Positions 1-9,593 are shown, counted from the stretch's first letter. The stretch is 52,069 nucleotides of DNA from an uncultured Allosphingosinicella sp. (GCA_934539295.1 CAKTCN010000025.1:1-52069), one strand, 5' to 3'. Program-made: numbers and translations. Notes: generated by a model from the letters alone, not told the origin.

Positions 1-12
1 CACAACTCAACC

Positions 13-30
13 CGCCAGGGCACCCTGGCG
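13..30. repeat. Perfect 8-bp inverted repeat with 2-nt spacer
   Basis: CGCCAGGG-CA-CCCTGGCG is exactly self-complementary. It lies just upstream of the truncated transposase remnant. It could be a small hairpin, a protein-binding site or a leftover of an element end; with the window edge 12 bases away it cannot be assigned. Confidence 0.5.
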
Positions 31-76
31 ACCCCGGACTCTACTTATGGGTGGAGGAGAAAAGGGGAGCACGTCA

Positions 77-546
77 CACTGGAAGTGGCATCTCAACGAG
101 ATGTACGTGAAGCTGAATGGCGAAATGGCCTACCTGTGGCGAGCGGTGGATCATGAAGGGGCCTGCTGGAGAGCTACGTCACCAAGGCGAGAGAAAAGGC
201 AGCAGCGCTCCGCTTTATGAAGAAGGCAATGCGCCGCCACGGCTCACCCGAGGCGACCACCACTAACGGCCTTCGCCCTTACAGAGCCGCCATGTCCGAG
301 CTCGGCTGCGAGGAAAAGCAGGAGGTCGGCCGTTGGGCTAACAACAGGGTGGAGAATAGCCACCTGCCGTTCCGACGACGAGAGCGGGCGATGACGAGGC
401 TTTGGCAGATGAAGACGCTTCAGAAGTTCGCTTCGGTCCATGCCAGCATGCACAACCACTTTGCCCAGGAACGTCATCAAATCGAGCGCCAAACATACAA
501 GATGTTACGCTCTGCATCCGCTGTCGAGTGGCAGAGCCTCACGATC
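77..546 (+). pseudogene. IS6-family (IS6100-like) transposase remnant, truncated and frameshifted
   Basis: The translation carries the IS6-family DDE core. In frame 2 (about 77-158) it reads HWKWHLNEMYVKLNGEMAYL then WRAVDHEG. The match continues in frame 1 from about 163 (LLESYVTKAREKAAALRFMK) through RWANNRVENSHLPFRRRERA and RQTYK to EWQSL near 540. The frame change near 158-163 breaks the gene, and the N-terminal third is missing. Catalytic Asp 1 (normally WHLDEM) is Asn, codon 95-97; catalytic Asp 2 (normally TTDG) is Asn, codon 265-267; the Glu in VENSH is kept. The element is therefore dead. The open frame runs on to 681, but residues after EWQSL do not look like transposase. No clear terminal repeats or target duplication were found. 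Confidence 0.85.
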
Positions 547-690
547 CGAAGCCCTGCCTCACTTAGCCACGGCTGTGCCTACGAGAGACGAGTTGCAGTT
601 AGACTGACAGCACCGCCACTTAGCTCGCGAAGATGCAGGAACTCCGCACAAGCGGTGTTCCTTGCTCGCAGCTTCGCCTGAGGTCAACAG

Positions 691-1872
691 TCAGGGAGCG
701 GCGTGACGTTCGGATCCCAACGCTGCCGCGCTCATCACCGACGCGACTGCATTTCGTTCGACCTGAGTCAGGCCCGGCCGCCATATGTCGCCGATCAGGA
801 CGACCCTGAGCTGCTGGCCGTCGTTCCATGCCTCATGTTCGATCGTATCGTCGAAGGCGAAGGGCTGTCCCACCTGCCATTCCCGCGTCTCGGCGCCGAC
901 GCGGAAGCCGCAGGCGGGCGGGACGATAAGCGGCACATGGACCACCAGGCGGGTGTTTGCGACGCCCGTATGGGGCGGAATGCGCGTGCCCGGTGCCAGC
1001 AGGGAGAACATGAGATTGGGAGAGCATCCGGCGACCTTCGGCTGGTCGAGCGCGCCGAAGGCGGCCAGCGTGCGCGGACAATGGCGGGCATTGCGCGCGA
1101 TCACTTCGCCGTTCCTGATCAGGTGGATGGCCGACCAGCGGTTCGAATGGTTGAGCGCACGCCACTGCGCAACCGGGAGGTCGGCCTTGTATCGGACATA
1201 GGGAACGATCTCGGCCACTTCGCGCGCGATCAAGCCCTCGAATTCTTCGAGGAAGTCCGCGGTCCGGGCGCCAAGGTGATCGAGCCACGGAAGCGCGTCG
1301 CGGTCGAAGAATTCCCTGACAGGCAGGCCGGGGAAATGGAAGTCGGTCGGGGCTTGGGGAAAGGGCCGGGTCAGGCGGGCGGCGTTCGAGATGAACCGGT
1401 CGATCCGGGCACGCTCCTGCACATCTTCGTCGGCGCGGGCGGGTGCCGCCGCCAGCTTTAGACGCGCCGACCGGCGATCCGCATGGGCGCCGGCCAGGGT
1501 CCTGGCCCGTTCCACCTGCGCTTGGAGATTGGGTGGCAGGCGTTCAGGCGGCGGTGCGTGAAACAGGGCAGCCGACGCGGCTTCCCCGGCCTCGTCAAGA
1601 CGCCCGAGGTCGGAGAGGATGGCACCGCGCAGGAGCAAGGGGATGAAGGCGAGTGGGTCGATCGCCAGCGCCGATGAAACCGCCTCCAGAGCGGCGTCCG
1701 GCTTGCCCGCGCTGCGCCGGACCATAGCGAGCTTGACCCAGCGATCTGCACTGCCGCTCGAAACGGCGCAGGCCTGTTCCAGCAGCTGCTCGGCCCGGGC
1801 AAGTTCGCGCCGTGCAACTGCTTTATCTGCGTCGGCTTCCAAGGCCTCTGCATCTCGGCTGGGGGTCGACAT
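691..1872 (-). CDS. TPR-repeat aspartyl/asparaginyl beta-hydroxylase family protein
   Basis: A 393-aa protein. The first ~130 residues are TPR-like helical repeats (LDEAGEAASAALFHAPPPER region). The last ~200 match the aspartyl/asparaginyl beta-hydroxylase fold, a 2-oxoglutarate/Fe(II) oxygenase. The family uses two iron-binding histidines without the usual acid: here His301 in IPPHTGVANTR and His346 in FDDTIEHEAWN, 45 residues apart, followed by a 2OG-binding Arg in LRVVLIGDIW. No signal peptide is visible, so action is probably cytoplasmic. It is the last gene of a minus-strand series, 40 bp after the TPR-2OG oxygenase, and is paralogous to the protein at 10260-11396. The substrate is unknown; peptide, lipid and receptor side chains are all possible. 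Confidence 0.88.
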   Translation of the reverse strand: MSTPSRDAEALEADADKAVARRELARAEQLLEQACAVSSGSADRWVKLAMVRRSAGKPDAALEAVSSALAIDPLAFIPLLLRGAILSDLGRLDEAGEAASAALFHAPPPERLPPNLQAQVERARTLAGAHADRRSARLKLAAAPARADEDVQERARIDRFISNAARLTRPFPQAPTDFHFPGLPVREFFDRDALPWLDHLGARTADFLEEFEGLIAREVAEIVPYVRYKADLPVAQWRALNHSNRWSAIHLIRNGEVIARNARHCPRTLAAFGALDQPKVAGCSPNLMFSLLAPGTRIPPHTGVANTRLVVHVPLIVPPACGFRVGAETREWQVGQPFAFDDTIEHEAWNDGQQLRVVLIGDIWRPGLTQVERNAVASVMSAAALGSERHAAP

Positions 1873-1912
1873 TGGCGCTCAATCCGTTCGGAATTTTCGG
1901 GCGAATATTGCA

Positions 1913-3700
1913 TTAGGCGGGGCGGGGAACGAAATCGAATGCTGCGGTCAGCCGCTCGCCGGCGTCGAACGGACGCGTGCCGTGCCACATGATTGACGGG
2001 AACATGACGAGCATGCCGGGTCGGGGACGGATTGTCCGATGCGCGCCAAGGCCGTGGGCGATGTCGGCGGGCGGCGCGCCGAGCGTCAGCCAGCCGCTGT
2101 CCTGTCCGATCTCCGTCCCAAGGCCGTCGGGCAGTGCGACGTAGAAAGCGGAGCTGATCCAGCCGTCCGGATGCACGTGGGGCACGTGGAAGCCGCCTTG
2201 CGTCAGGCGCACGGTCCAGGATCCGCCGACGCCCACACGATTCCTGCGGCGCGAGAGGAAGGGGTGGCGCGGGTCGGATAGAAGGCCCGCGGCATAGTGA
2301 TCGACGGCGGCGAGCACGGCCGATCGCAAGTCGCGGATAATCGGATGCGCGCGCGACAGGAGCGGACCTTCGGACTGGGTGCCGGATCGTAGCGATTGAT
2401 CGATCGGCGGATGGCAGGCGGCATGAAGCACGCGGAGATGGGCGCCGAGCGCATCGAGGTCGACGTCCAGCATGGCGGTGCCGACAAGCTCCGCCCTGCC
2501 GGACAGCCATTCGGCGGCGCCGTTGCCGGTCTGGCGCCATGCGATGTCCAGATAGGGCGCTGCGATCGCCCCGGCACCGGCCTCCAGCAGCGCCTCGGCA
2601 AGCCTGGCCGCCGCGTCGGGTCGGCGCGTGCGCAGGAGATGGGTGAGGTGCAGCGTCGCGCTGGCATCCGGCAGGACGGGCAAGCCCGCCAGCAATGTGT
2701 CCGCACGGGCGATATCGCCGGCCGCGCTCGCACTCGCGGCCTCGATGCGGTCCAGGGTGGGCGAGGCGCCCAGGATGACACGGGCGCGCCGAGCCTCCTC
2801 CATGACCGCATCGTGCCGGCCCGCCCGGGCCAGTGCACCGAGCCATGCGGCGCGAAGCGGGCCGTGAGCGGGTAGCGAAGCGATGCCCTGGCGGAAGCCC
2901 GCGTCGAATTGGTCTGGACCGTCATGCTGCCAGCGCAGGCGCGCGAGTGCGACCTGCCCCTCGATCCAGTCGGGCGTGCGACGGACCTGTGCATCCAGTG
3001 CCGCCACAGCCTCACCGATGCGGCCCTCTCCGGCGGCCGACACAGCCTGGCTGAGCAGCAGCGCGCGGTCGGCGGGGTGAACCTGCCGGGCGCGCTCGTA
3101 GAAGCCGCCCGCGGGCCTGCCGGCCTCTTCCTCGACACGCGCGCGGCCGTGAAGCGACGCCGCGTTGCCAGGTGCGAGGCGCAGCGCTTCGTCAAAGGCC
3201 TGGGCGGCGAGGTCGCTTTCGCCAAGGTCGCGCAGAATCGCGCCCCTGGCCTGCCAGAGCCGGTCGTCGCGAGGCGAATTGGCGACGGCATCGGAAAGGA
3301 TGGCGAGGGCGTCGTCCAGCCTGCCCGCATGCTTGAGCGAAAGTGCCAGGCCGAGCATCGCCTGTGCGTGCGCTGGAAGGACAGCGAGTACGTGCCGGTA
3401 CCGCGCTATGGCGTCGTCGAAGGCGCCCATCCGGTCCAGCAATCCGGCATGATCGACGAGCAGGTCCGGATCGTCGGGCGCGATCGCCTCGGCCGCCTGG
3501 TAGGCCGCAAGCGCAGCGCGCAGATCGCCGCGGCGCCTGCGCGCGGTGGCGATCAGGCGATGCACCTGCGCCGACTTCGGCTGCCGCCCCGCCACACCGG
3601 CCGCGATCCGTTCGGCGCCCGCATGGTCGCCGGCGGCAAGCGCATGTTCCGCCGCGCGGAAGTCCAGCAGGTCGCGATGAGACCATGCCGCAGCGGTCAT
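1913..3700 (-). CDS. TPR-repeat protein with C-terminal putative 2OG-Fe(II) oxygenase domain
   Basis: A 595-aa protein. About 380 residues of tandem TPR units (for example RYRHVLAVLPAHAQAMLGLA and AFDEALRLAPGNAASLHGRA) precede a C-terminal domain of the putative 2OG-Fe(II) oxygenase type. Likely iron ligands are His510 in PHVHPDGW and His573 in MWHGTRPF, with Arg in GERLTAAFDF binding 2-oxoglutarate. The start at 3700 gives a TPR-type N-terminus without an export signal. Upstream is a strong hairpin (3750-3778) that separates it from the amidohydrolase pair, so it probably has its own promoter and is co-transcribed with the hydroxylase 40 bp downstream. Substrate unknown; the TPR array suggests a protein or peptide partner. 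Confidence 0.85.
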   Translation of the reverse strand: MTAAAWSHRDLLDFRAAEHALAAGDHAGAERIAAGVAGRQPKSAQVHRLIATARRRRGDLRAALAAYQAAEAIAPDDPDLLVDHAGLLDRMGAFDDAIARYRHVLAVLPAHAQAMLGLALSLKHAGRLDDALAILSDAVANSPRDDRLWQARGAILRDLGESDLAAQAFDEALRLAPGNAASLHGRARVEEEAGRPAGGFYERARQVHPADRALLLSQAVSAAGEGRIGEAVAALDAQVRRTPDWIEGQVALARLRWQHDGPDQFDAGFRQGIASLPAHGPLRAAWLGALARAGRHDAVMEEARRARVILGASPTLDRIEAASASAAGDIARADTLLAGLPVLPDASATLHLTHLLRTRRPDAAARLAEALLEAGAGAIAAPYLDIAWRQTGNGAAEWLSGRAELVGTAMLDVDLDALGAHLRVLHAACHPPIDQSLRSGTQSEGPLLSRAHPIIRDLRSAVLAAVDHYAAGLLSDPRHPFLSRRRNRVGVGGSWTVRLTQGGFHVPHVHPDGWISSAFYVALPDGLGTEIGQDSGWLTLGAPPADIAHGLGAHRTIRPRPGMLVMFPSIMWHGTRPFDAGERLTAAFDFVPRPA

Positions 3701-3749
3701 TCGACGGCCTGACCAGGGATGTGAGTGACGTCATTCATGCCGGTGGTAC

Positions 3750-3778
3750 GTGCCCCGGGCCATTGAAGCCCGGGGCAC
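3750..3778 (-). terminator. Strong hairpin downstream of the amidohydrolase pair
   Basis: An 11-bp perfect GC-rich stem (3750-3760 with 3768-3778, arm GTGCCCCGGGC) and a 7-nt loop sit 7 bases past the stop of the minus-strand amidohydrolase. There is no T-run on the minus strand, so it may attenuate, protect the 3' end or depend on Rho rather than be a classic intrinsic terminator. Confidence 0.6.
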
Positions 3779-3785
3779 AGAATAG

Positions 3786-5045
3786 TCAGCGTTCGTAGGA
3801 TTTGGGAAGCGCCCCCTCATGCGCCTGGCGGTAGCGGTCGCGCAGCTTGCTCATGTGGTTGGTGAGCGATTGCTCGACACCATCGATGAAGACCGCCTGG
3901 ACACCGCTTTCATTCTCCAGCGGGTCGCCGTCCCATACGACCACGTCCGCCCGCCGCCCGGGCAACAGCGAACCGAACTGGTCGGAAAGGCCGACCACAG
4001 CCGCCGGCCCGGAGGTGATCGCCGCGAACGCGCTGCCCCAGTCGAGGCCGGTCGCACCCGGCACGCCCGACAGGCCGACGAGATTGCCCGCTTCCTGCTT
4101 GGGATTGCGCGAGGTGCGCAGCGCCACCTTCACGCCTGCCGCCTTCATCCGGCCGACGTTCGATTGTGTCGCCGCAAGGCTTTCAAACGATTCGGGCAGG
4201 TTGGTGAGGCCGGCGGTAATCACCCAGACGCCCGATGCGGCGATTTGCGGGGCGACCGTCCAGCCCTCCGCCGCGCCGACCAGCACCAGCTTCAGGTTGG
4301 GGAACTCCGTCGTCAGTTCAAGCACCGTCAGGATGTCGCTGCCGCGCTGAACATTCACGAACAGCGGCATGCGTCCGTTCACCACCGGGATGAGAGCCTC
4401 GGCATCCATGCGCGACAGCTTCTTTTCATAGCCGTCGTCGCGCCCGAATGCCTGCGCTTCCTTCAGCGCGTTGCGCAGGTAAGCGTACGCACCGGGACGC
4501 CCGCCACCCACCGCTTCGGCACCGCCTTCGCCGAACTCGACATATTGGAAGGCGCGGGGCTTCACGATCGCCTTCATGTCGGTGCCGAGATCGATGATCG
4601 CGCCTTGCCCTGCGAAGATGCTCTCGCCGGCCGATGGTGCGACGATCGCGCGGGTGAAGCCTTCTGCCCGCGACACCTGGATCGGCTGTGCGCGCGGGTT
4701 GATCGCCGGCGCGACATCGATTGCGGCGGAGAAAGGCGAGTTTTCGGCGCGGGCATCGTTGGTCTGCTGGACGCCCGGCACCTCGACCAGGCCGAGCGGG
4801 GTCATGCCGGCGACCAGGCCGGGCGACACCCATTTGCCCGCCGCATCGATCACCCGCGCGCCGGCCGGGACCGCCACACCGGCACCGGCGGCAGCGATGC
4901 GGCCGTCGCGGATGACGACGGTGCCGTTCTCGATCGGCTGCGATCCGTCCCCGAGCGCGACCTTGCCGCCGACGATGGCGATCGTCTGGGCGGTGGCGGG
5001 GGAGGCGGCGAGCAGCGCCGCTGCACAAAGAAGGATATGCTTCAC
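3786..5045 (-). CDS. Exported amidohydrolase-like protein lacking the HxH metal motif
   Basis: A 419-aa protein. The GTG start at 5045 overlaps the stop of the upstream amidohydrolase (GTGA), with GGAGAC just before it, so the two are translationally coupled. The N-terminus is a Sec signal (KHILLCAAALLAASPATAQ). The composite domain features of imidazolonepropionase/dihydroorotase-like amidohydrolases follow (IAIVGGKVALGDGSQPIENG; C-terminal SLLPGRRADVVVWDGDPLEN). Where active members read PGxIDxHxH, this one reads SPGLVAGMTPLGLVE, with no histidines, and no obvious replacement HxH or HSDD occurs. It is probably a non-catalytic or altered subunit pairing with the intact neighbour. The periplasmic location is inferred from the signal. 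Confidence 0.85.
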   Translation of the reverse strand: MKHILLCAAALLAASPATAQTIAIVGGKVALGDGSQPIENGTVVIRDGRIAAAGAGVAVPAGARVIDAAGKWVSPGLVAGMTPLGLVEVPGVQQTNDARAENSPFSAAIDVAPAINPRAQPIQVSRAEGFTRAIVAPSAGESIFAGQGAIIDLGTDMKAIVKPRAFQYVEFGEGGAEAVGGGRPGAYAYLRNALKEAQAFGRDDGYEKKLSRMDAEALIPVVNGRMPLFVNVQRGSDILTVLELTTEFPNLKLVLVGAAEGWTVAPQIAASGVWVITAGLTNLPESFESLAATQSNVGRMKAAGVKVALRTSRNPKQEAGNLVGLSGVPGATGLDWGSAFAAITSGPAAVVGLSDQFGSLLPGRRADVVVWDGDPLENESGVQAVFIDGVEQSLTNHMSKLRDRYRQAHEGALPKSYER

Positions 5046-6445
5046 TTCACGTCTCCTTCGCCGATCTGGCCGAGCTCGAAATCGGACACGGGACGCCGCG
5101 TGGGGTCGGAGGCATCGTAGAGGAGGGCGCCGTCGACCCATACCTTGGCCGTGCGCGTATAGACGCTGTACGGATTGCCGTTCCAAAGCACGACATCGGC
5201 CATCTTGCCGGGCTTCAGGCTGCCTGTCTTGTCGGCGATGCCGAGCGACCTGGCGGGATTGTAGCTGAGCCAGGTCCAGGCCTGCTCGTCGGAAATGTTG
5301 ATTCCGATCCTTTTGCCGTCGCCGCGCGCCTTGGCGACTTCCTGGTTGAGGCGCTGGATGCCGTCGGGATCGTCCGAATGGATCATCGCGCAGGCGCCCT
5401 GCGACTCCAGCAGCGGCAGGTTTTCGTAGACCGCGTCATAGGCTTCCATCTTGAAGCCCCACCAATCGGCCCACACCGAAGCACAGGTGCCGTTCGCCTT
5501 CAGCAGGTCGGCGATCTTGTAGGCTTCGACGGCGTGCTGGAAGGTGGTGACCTTGTAGCCGAACTCCTTTGCCATATCGAGGACGTAGGCCATTTCGTCG
5601 GCGCGGTAGCAATGGTTGTGGACCAGGATCTCGCCCTTGAGCACGCCCATGAGCGTGTCGAGCTGGACGTCGCGAACCGGCGCCTCGCCGCCCTTTTCGG
5701 CGTAGCGGTCCCACTTGTTCGTGTAATCGCGCGCCTTCTGCCAGGTGGCGCGATTGACGGCCATGTTGCCCATGCGCGTGGAAGGCAGACGATTGCGCGA
5801 TCCGTAGACGCGCTTGGGATTTTCGCCGCAGGCCATCTTGAGGCCGTAGGGCGCACCGGGGAACTTCATGCCCTGCGCGGTGCGGGCATAGACGTTCTTC
5901 ACCGTCACCGACCGCCCGCCGAACAGGTTGGCAGAGCCTGGAAGGATCTGGATCGTGGTCACGCCACCATTGACGAGCGCGCGGGCAAAGCCGGGATCCT
6001 GCGGCCACACGCTATGTTCGGCCCACACCTGCGCGGTGACGGGGTCCGTCGACTCGTTGCCGTCCGACAGCGCCTGCACCGAGGGAGAAGCATAGTCGCC
6101 GAGGTGGCTGTGGATGTCGATCACGCCAGGCGTCACCCACTTGCCCGCGCCGTCGATGACCGTGGCGCCCGCGGGTGCGGTCACGCTTTGCCCGATCTCG
6201 ACGATCTTGCCGTCGGCGATCAGGATCGAGCCATTGTCGATCCGGCCGCCCTCGCCATCGAAGATGGTCGCGTTGGTGATCACGGTCGGAACGCCGGGAT
6301 ATGCCTTGTAGGTCGACGGATAGGGATCGGCGGGGAAGGGCGCCTGCCTTGGCGGGGGCGAGGACGCGGCGGATTGCACCGGCGCGTTCTGCGTGCACGC
6401 GGCCAGCGCCATCAGGGCGGCGCCGGCAAGCGATCTGGTCTTCAT
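5042..6445 (-). CDS. Lipoprotein amidohydrolase with intact metal site
   Basis: A 467-aa protein starting at ATG 6445. A lipoprotein signal with lipobox LAAC near residue 17 (LMALAACTQ) predicts membrane anchoring in the envelope. Metal-binding features of the amidohydrolase superfamily are present: VIDIHSHLGDY (HxH), VHNHCYRADE, TFQHAVEAY and MIHSDDPDG (the metal Asp), then LKPGKMADVVLWNGNPY. It lies 82 bp after the TonB receptor and overlaps the next amidohydrolase by 4 bases, so receptor and hydrolases form a likely operon. Relatives act on cyclic amides or imidodipeptides; the substrate here is not evident. A peptide or diketopiperazine-like ligand taken up by the receptor is a reasonable guess. 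Confidence 0.87.
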   Translation of the reverse strand: MKTRSLAGAALMALAACTQNAPVQSAASSPPPRQAPFPADPYPSTYKAYPGVPTVITNATIFDGEGGRIDNGSILIADGKIVEIGQSVTAPAGATVIDGAGKWVTPGVIDIHSHLGDYASPSVQALSDGNESTDPVTAQVWAEHSVWPQDPGFARALVNGGVTTIQILPGSANLFGGRSVTVKNVYARTAQGMKFPGAPYGLKMACGENPKRVYGSRNRLPSTRMGNMAVNRATWQKARDYTNKWDRYAEKGGEAPVRDVQLDTLMGVLKGEILVHNHCYRADEMAYVLDMAKEFGYKVTTFQHAVEAYKIADLLKANGTCASVWADWWGFKMEAYDAVYENLPLLESQGACAMIHSDDPDGIQRLNQEVAKARGDGKRIGINISDEQAWTWLSYNPARSLGIADKTGSLKPGKMADVVLWNGNPYSVYTRTAKVWVDGALLYDASDPTRRPVSDFELGQIGEGDVK

Positions 6446-6527
6446 GATGGTCCTTTCAGGCTCGAAAAATATGCGTCCATCCCGCGCACGCGCCGGGCGC
6501 ATGCGGGGGATGTCCGTAGGCGAGAGA

Positions 6528-9500
6528 TCAGAATTCCAGCGTCGCCCCCACGTGGAAGTAGCGGCCGAGATGCTGGTAGGTGCCGGCATAGGTGTTGCCC
6601 GCGGGCGGATCCTTGTCGAACATGTTCTGGACGCCCATTCGCAACGTGAATTCAGGTGCCGGCGTGACCGAAGCCGACAGGTCGAAATAGCTATACGGGC
6701 TGATATGCGCGGTCGGGATCTGGATGGTGTTGCGGAGGAACGGATTGTCCGTCTGCGTCCGTTCGCTGTCCGAACTGGCGAAATAGCGCCACCGGCCGGT
6801 GATCGACCATGCTTCCGACGCATCGTAGGTGAGGCGGAGATTGTGCCGCCATTTGGGCTGCGGCCGGTCGCAGCTGGTGCCGAAGTAGCCGGCGCAATCG
6901 TAGGTGCTGATCCCGCTGGCGACGTCCACCACACCCGGTGTGGTCACGTAGGAATCGAGATAGGTGCCGTTCATCGACACGCTGACCGCGCCGAGATCGC
7001 CGCCCAGCTTCAGGCGGTAATTGGCCGAGATGTCGACGCCCTTGGTGCGAACGCCGCCGATGTTGACGCGGGTGTTCACCACGCGGCCGGTATCCTGCTG
7101 GAACAAGGATCCGCTGGCATCGCGGGTGATGTATCCGCAGAAGGTCGGATTGCCCGTTTCCGCGCACTGGTTGAGGATGATCTGCGCGCCGATCGTGCCG
7201 ATCAGGTTGGTGACTTCGATGTCGTAATAATCGACCGACACGTTGAGCCCGCGCAGCATGCCTTCGGGCATGAACACGACGCCGGCCGTGTAGGTGTCGG
7301 CAACTTCCGGCTCGAGGTCCAGATTGCCGCCGGTGAACTGCTGGAACTGGTTGGCGGTGTTGAGCGGGATGTTGCCATATTGGGCGGCGGTCACGCCGGT
7401 ATTCTGACACTGGGCGAGCGTGAAGCGCGGCCGATTGGCGGCGACCGCGGCATCGAGCGTGCCGTCGCAGGGATCGTCGCCGCCGAACAGGCCCAGGCGC
7501 TGCGGATCGTAGAGTTCGACGATGTTGGGCGCGCGCACGGCGCGGTTGTAGCCGCCGCGGAAGCGGATGCCGTCCACGGGCGCGAAATTGACGAGCGCCT
7601 TGTAGGACTCGGCGGTGCCGGAGGTAGAGTAATCCGAATAGCGGTAGCCCGCTTCGACCGACAGTTCCTCGATGAAGCCGTCCTCGATGATCGGCACGCG
7701 AAGTTCGCCGAACAGCTCCTTGACGTCGAAGCCGCCGTCGAAGCTGGGGCGCGGACCGCCCGAACCCGCGCCGTCGCCCAGGGTGAAGCTGAGGTCGGTG
7801 TTGAGCTCGATCGACTCCTTGCGATATTCGGCGCCAAGCGCGAGGGCGACGCCGTTTTCCGACCATGGCAGGCCGAAGCCGAGATCGTTGTTCGAGAGGG
7901 AGCCGGAGACGATCTGCTCGGTCGTCTGGCCCTGGGCCAGCTGCGGCACCTGAAGATAGTCGAGCTGGGCCTGGGTGACGCCGTTCAGCTCATAGATGTT
8001 GTACGGGACGCAGCTGAGATCCTGGCCGTTCAGGACCGAGCGGCAGACGGGGGCGCCGGTCGGGCTGCGAACGACATCCAGTGCGCGCTGGAGCCGCTGC
8101 TTGCTGAATTCGCGCCCGTAACGCTGCGAATAGACGGTGCGGGCGAACTGACCGTAGAGGTCATAGGCCCAGTTGCTGCCGAGATCGCCGCGCGTGCCGA
8201 GCACGACGCGGTAGCTGGTGTGGCGCATGTCGGATTGGCGGCCGCCGCCTTCCGAATTGCGGCGATAGGCGAGCGCGGTGACCGAGGTCTGGGCGGCGCG
8301 GGTCTCGTTGAGCGGCGTCGCCGGGTTGTCGGCGACGGCGGCGAGACGGGCGGGCGTGCAGGCAACCGCAAGCTGCGCTGCCGAGATTAGCGGGTTCGAA
8401 CCGTCGCACGGGATCGAGTAGGCCGTGCCGAAAGCCCCGGACTCGCCCTGCTGATAGACGCTCCTGTCGTCCATGAAGCTGAGTTCGAGATAGGCGTTGA
8501 TCGCGTCCGAAATCTCGTAATCGGCAAAGGCGCCCGCCGTGTAACGCTCGTCCGGCCGCTGGAAATAGGTGGCCGGCGCGAAATTGTAGGCGTCGCGGGC
8601 CGCGTCATAGGGGCGGAAGCCGGCGCCGTTGACGACCGCGGGATTGAGCGTCTGCGCAGTGGTGTTGGTGAGCGCCGCGTTGAAGGCGTCCGGATTGCGG
8701 GAGATCTGGAACTGTGCCGGGCTGGTGGTCGGCGATCCGCTGCACGCAAAGGTATCGCTGGTCGTGCTCGGCGTCAGCGAGCAGGACGAGAAGTCATAGT
8801 CCGCCTGGCGCAGACCCTGGATCTTACGATATCCGGCATAGGCCGTGACATGGCCGCGCCCATCGTCAAAGCCGGCGCCGGTCGTGAGATTGAGGTCGAA
8901 CTGGGCGCCGCCGACGGTGCTGCCGGTCGGATAGGAAATGCCGCGCTGGTCCAACGCATCGAGGATGCGCTGGTCGCCGTCATTGTCATGCTGGTTGACC
9001 GAATATTGCGTGTCGATGCGGAAACCGTCGAAATCGTCGTCGAGAACGAAGTTGACGACGCCGGCAATGGCGTCCGACCCGTAGACCGACGACGCGCCGC
9101 CGGTCAGCACCTCGACCCGCTCGATCAGCGCAGCCGGGATGTTGTTGAGGTCGGCCACCGGATTTTCCGGATCGCCGGGGACAAGGCGGCGGCCGTTGAC
9201 CAGGACCAGCGTCCGGCTCGGCCCGATGCCGCGAAGATCGACGGTCGCGATGCCCTGCGCGCCCGATCCGGTCTGGTCGGCGGTCACCTGGGGCAGCGAG
9301 TTGATCAGGTCCTCGATCCGCGCGGTGCCGGTGGCTGCGAATTCCTCGGCGCCGACCACGGTGACCGGGCTTGCCGAGCCAAGGTTCGGGTTTGAAATGC
9401 GCGAACCGGTGATCACCACCGCTTCGTCGGGTTCGTCTGCTGCGCCGCCTTCCGCATCCTGTGCGATCTCGGACGAGGATGGCGGAAGCGACTGCGCCAT

Positions 9501-9593
9501 TGCCGGCGTCGCGACAATGATGCCGCCCAGTGCAGTGGACGCAAGAAACCCCCGCCGCAGATACCCTGCGGCGTGCTTGTCTTTATCGCGCAT
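6528..9593 (-). CDS. TonB-dependent outer-membrane receptor
   Basis: A 1021-aa protein. It has a signal peptide ending ATPAMAQ, a plug domain beginning EAVVITGSRISNPNLGSASP and continuing through DLRGIGPSRTLVLVNGRRLV and VEVLTGGASSVYGSDAIAGV, and a long beta-barrel. It ends in the aromatic outer-membrane signature FHVGATLEF. The length and large loops (with Cys pairs in SSCSLT...FACSG and CDGTLD...AQCQNT) are typical of receptors for large ligands rather than simple siderophores. GGGGGAAAT before ATG supports the start. It is followed by the amidohydrolase pair and preceded by a TPR-hydroxylase on the same strand. No FecR/anti-sigma pair is nearby, so the ligand is judged only from context, as possibly peptide-derived. 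Confidence 0.93.
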   Translation of the reverse strand: MRDKDKHAAGYLRRGFLASTALGGIIVATPAMAQSLPPSSSEIAQDAEGGAADEPDEAVVITGSRISNPNLGSASPVTVVGAEEFAATGTARIEDLINSLPQVTADQTGSGAQGIATVDLRGIGPSRTLVLVNGRRLVPGDPENPVADLNNIPAALIERVEVLTGGASSVYGSDAIAGVVNFVLDDDFDGFRIDTQYSVNQHDNDGDQRILDALDQRGISYPTGSTVGGAQFDLNLTTGAGFDDGRGHVTAYAGYRKIQGLRQADYDFSSCSLTPSTTSDTFACSGSPTTSPAQFQISRNPDAFNAALTNTTAQTLNPAVVNGAGFRPYDAARDAYNFAPATYFQRPDERYTAGAFADYEISDAINAYLELSFMDDRSVYQQGESGAFGTAYSIPCDGSNPLISAAQLAVACTPARLAAVADNPATPLNETRAAQTSVTALAYRRNSEGGGRQSDMRHTSYRVVLGTRGDLGSNWAYDLYGQFARTVYSQRYGREFSKQRLQRALDVVRSPTGAPVCRSVLNGQDLSCVPYNIYELNGVTQAQLDYLQVPQLAQGQTTEQIVSGSLSNNDLGFGLPWSENGVALALGAEYRKESIELNTDLSFTLGDGAGSGGPRPSFDGGFDVKELFGELRVPIIEDGFIEELSVEAGYRYSDYSTSGTAESYKALVNFAPVDGIRFRGGYNRAVRAPNIVELYDPQRLGLFGGDDPCDGTLDAAVAANRPRFTLAQCQNTGVTAAQYGNIPLNTANQFQQFTGGNLDLEPEVADTYTAGVVFMPEGMLRGLNVSVDYYDIEVTNLIGTIGAQIILNQCAETGNPTFCGYITRDASGSLFQQDTGRVVNTRVNIGGVRTKGVDISANYRLKLGGDLGAVSVSMNGTYLDSYVTTPGVVDVASGISTYDCAGYFGTSCDRPQPKWRHNLRLTYDASEAWSITGRWRYFASSDSERTQTDNPFLRNTIQIPTAHISPYSYFDLSASVTPAPEFTLRMGVQNMFDKDPPAGNTYAGTYQHLGRYFHVGATLEF

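Noticed and set aside
541..681. Continuation of the transposase frame as extra coding sequence
   Set aside because: After EWQSL the residues do not match transposase; the frame is open by chance.
6393..8390. 665-codon plus-strand frame opposite the TonB receptor
   Set aside because: Antisense shadow of a receptor with intact plug and barrel signatures.
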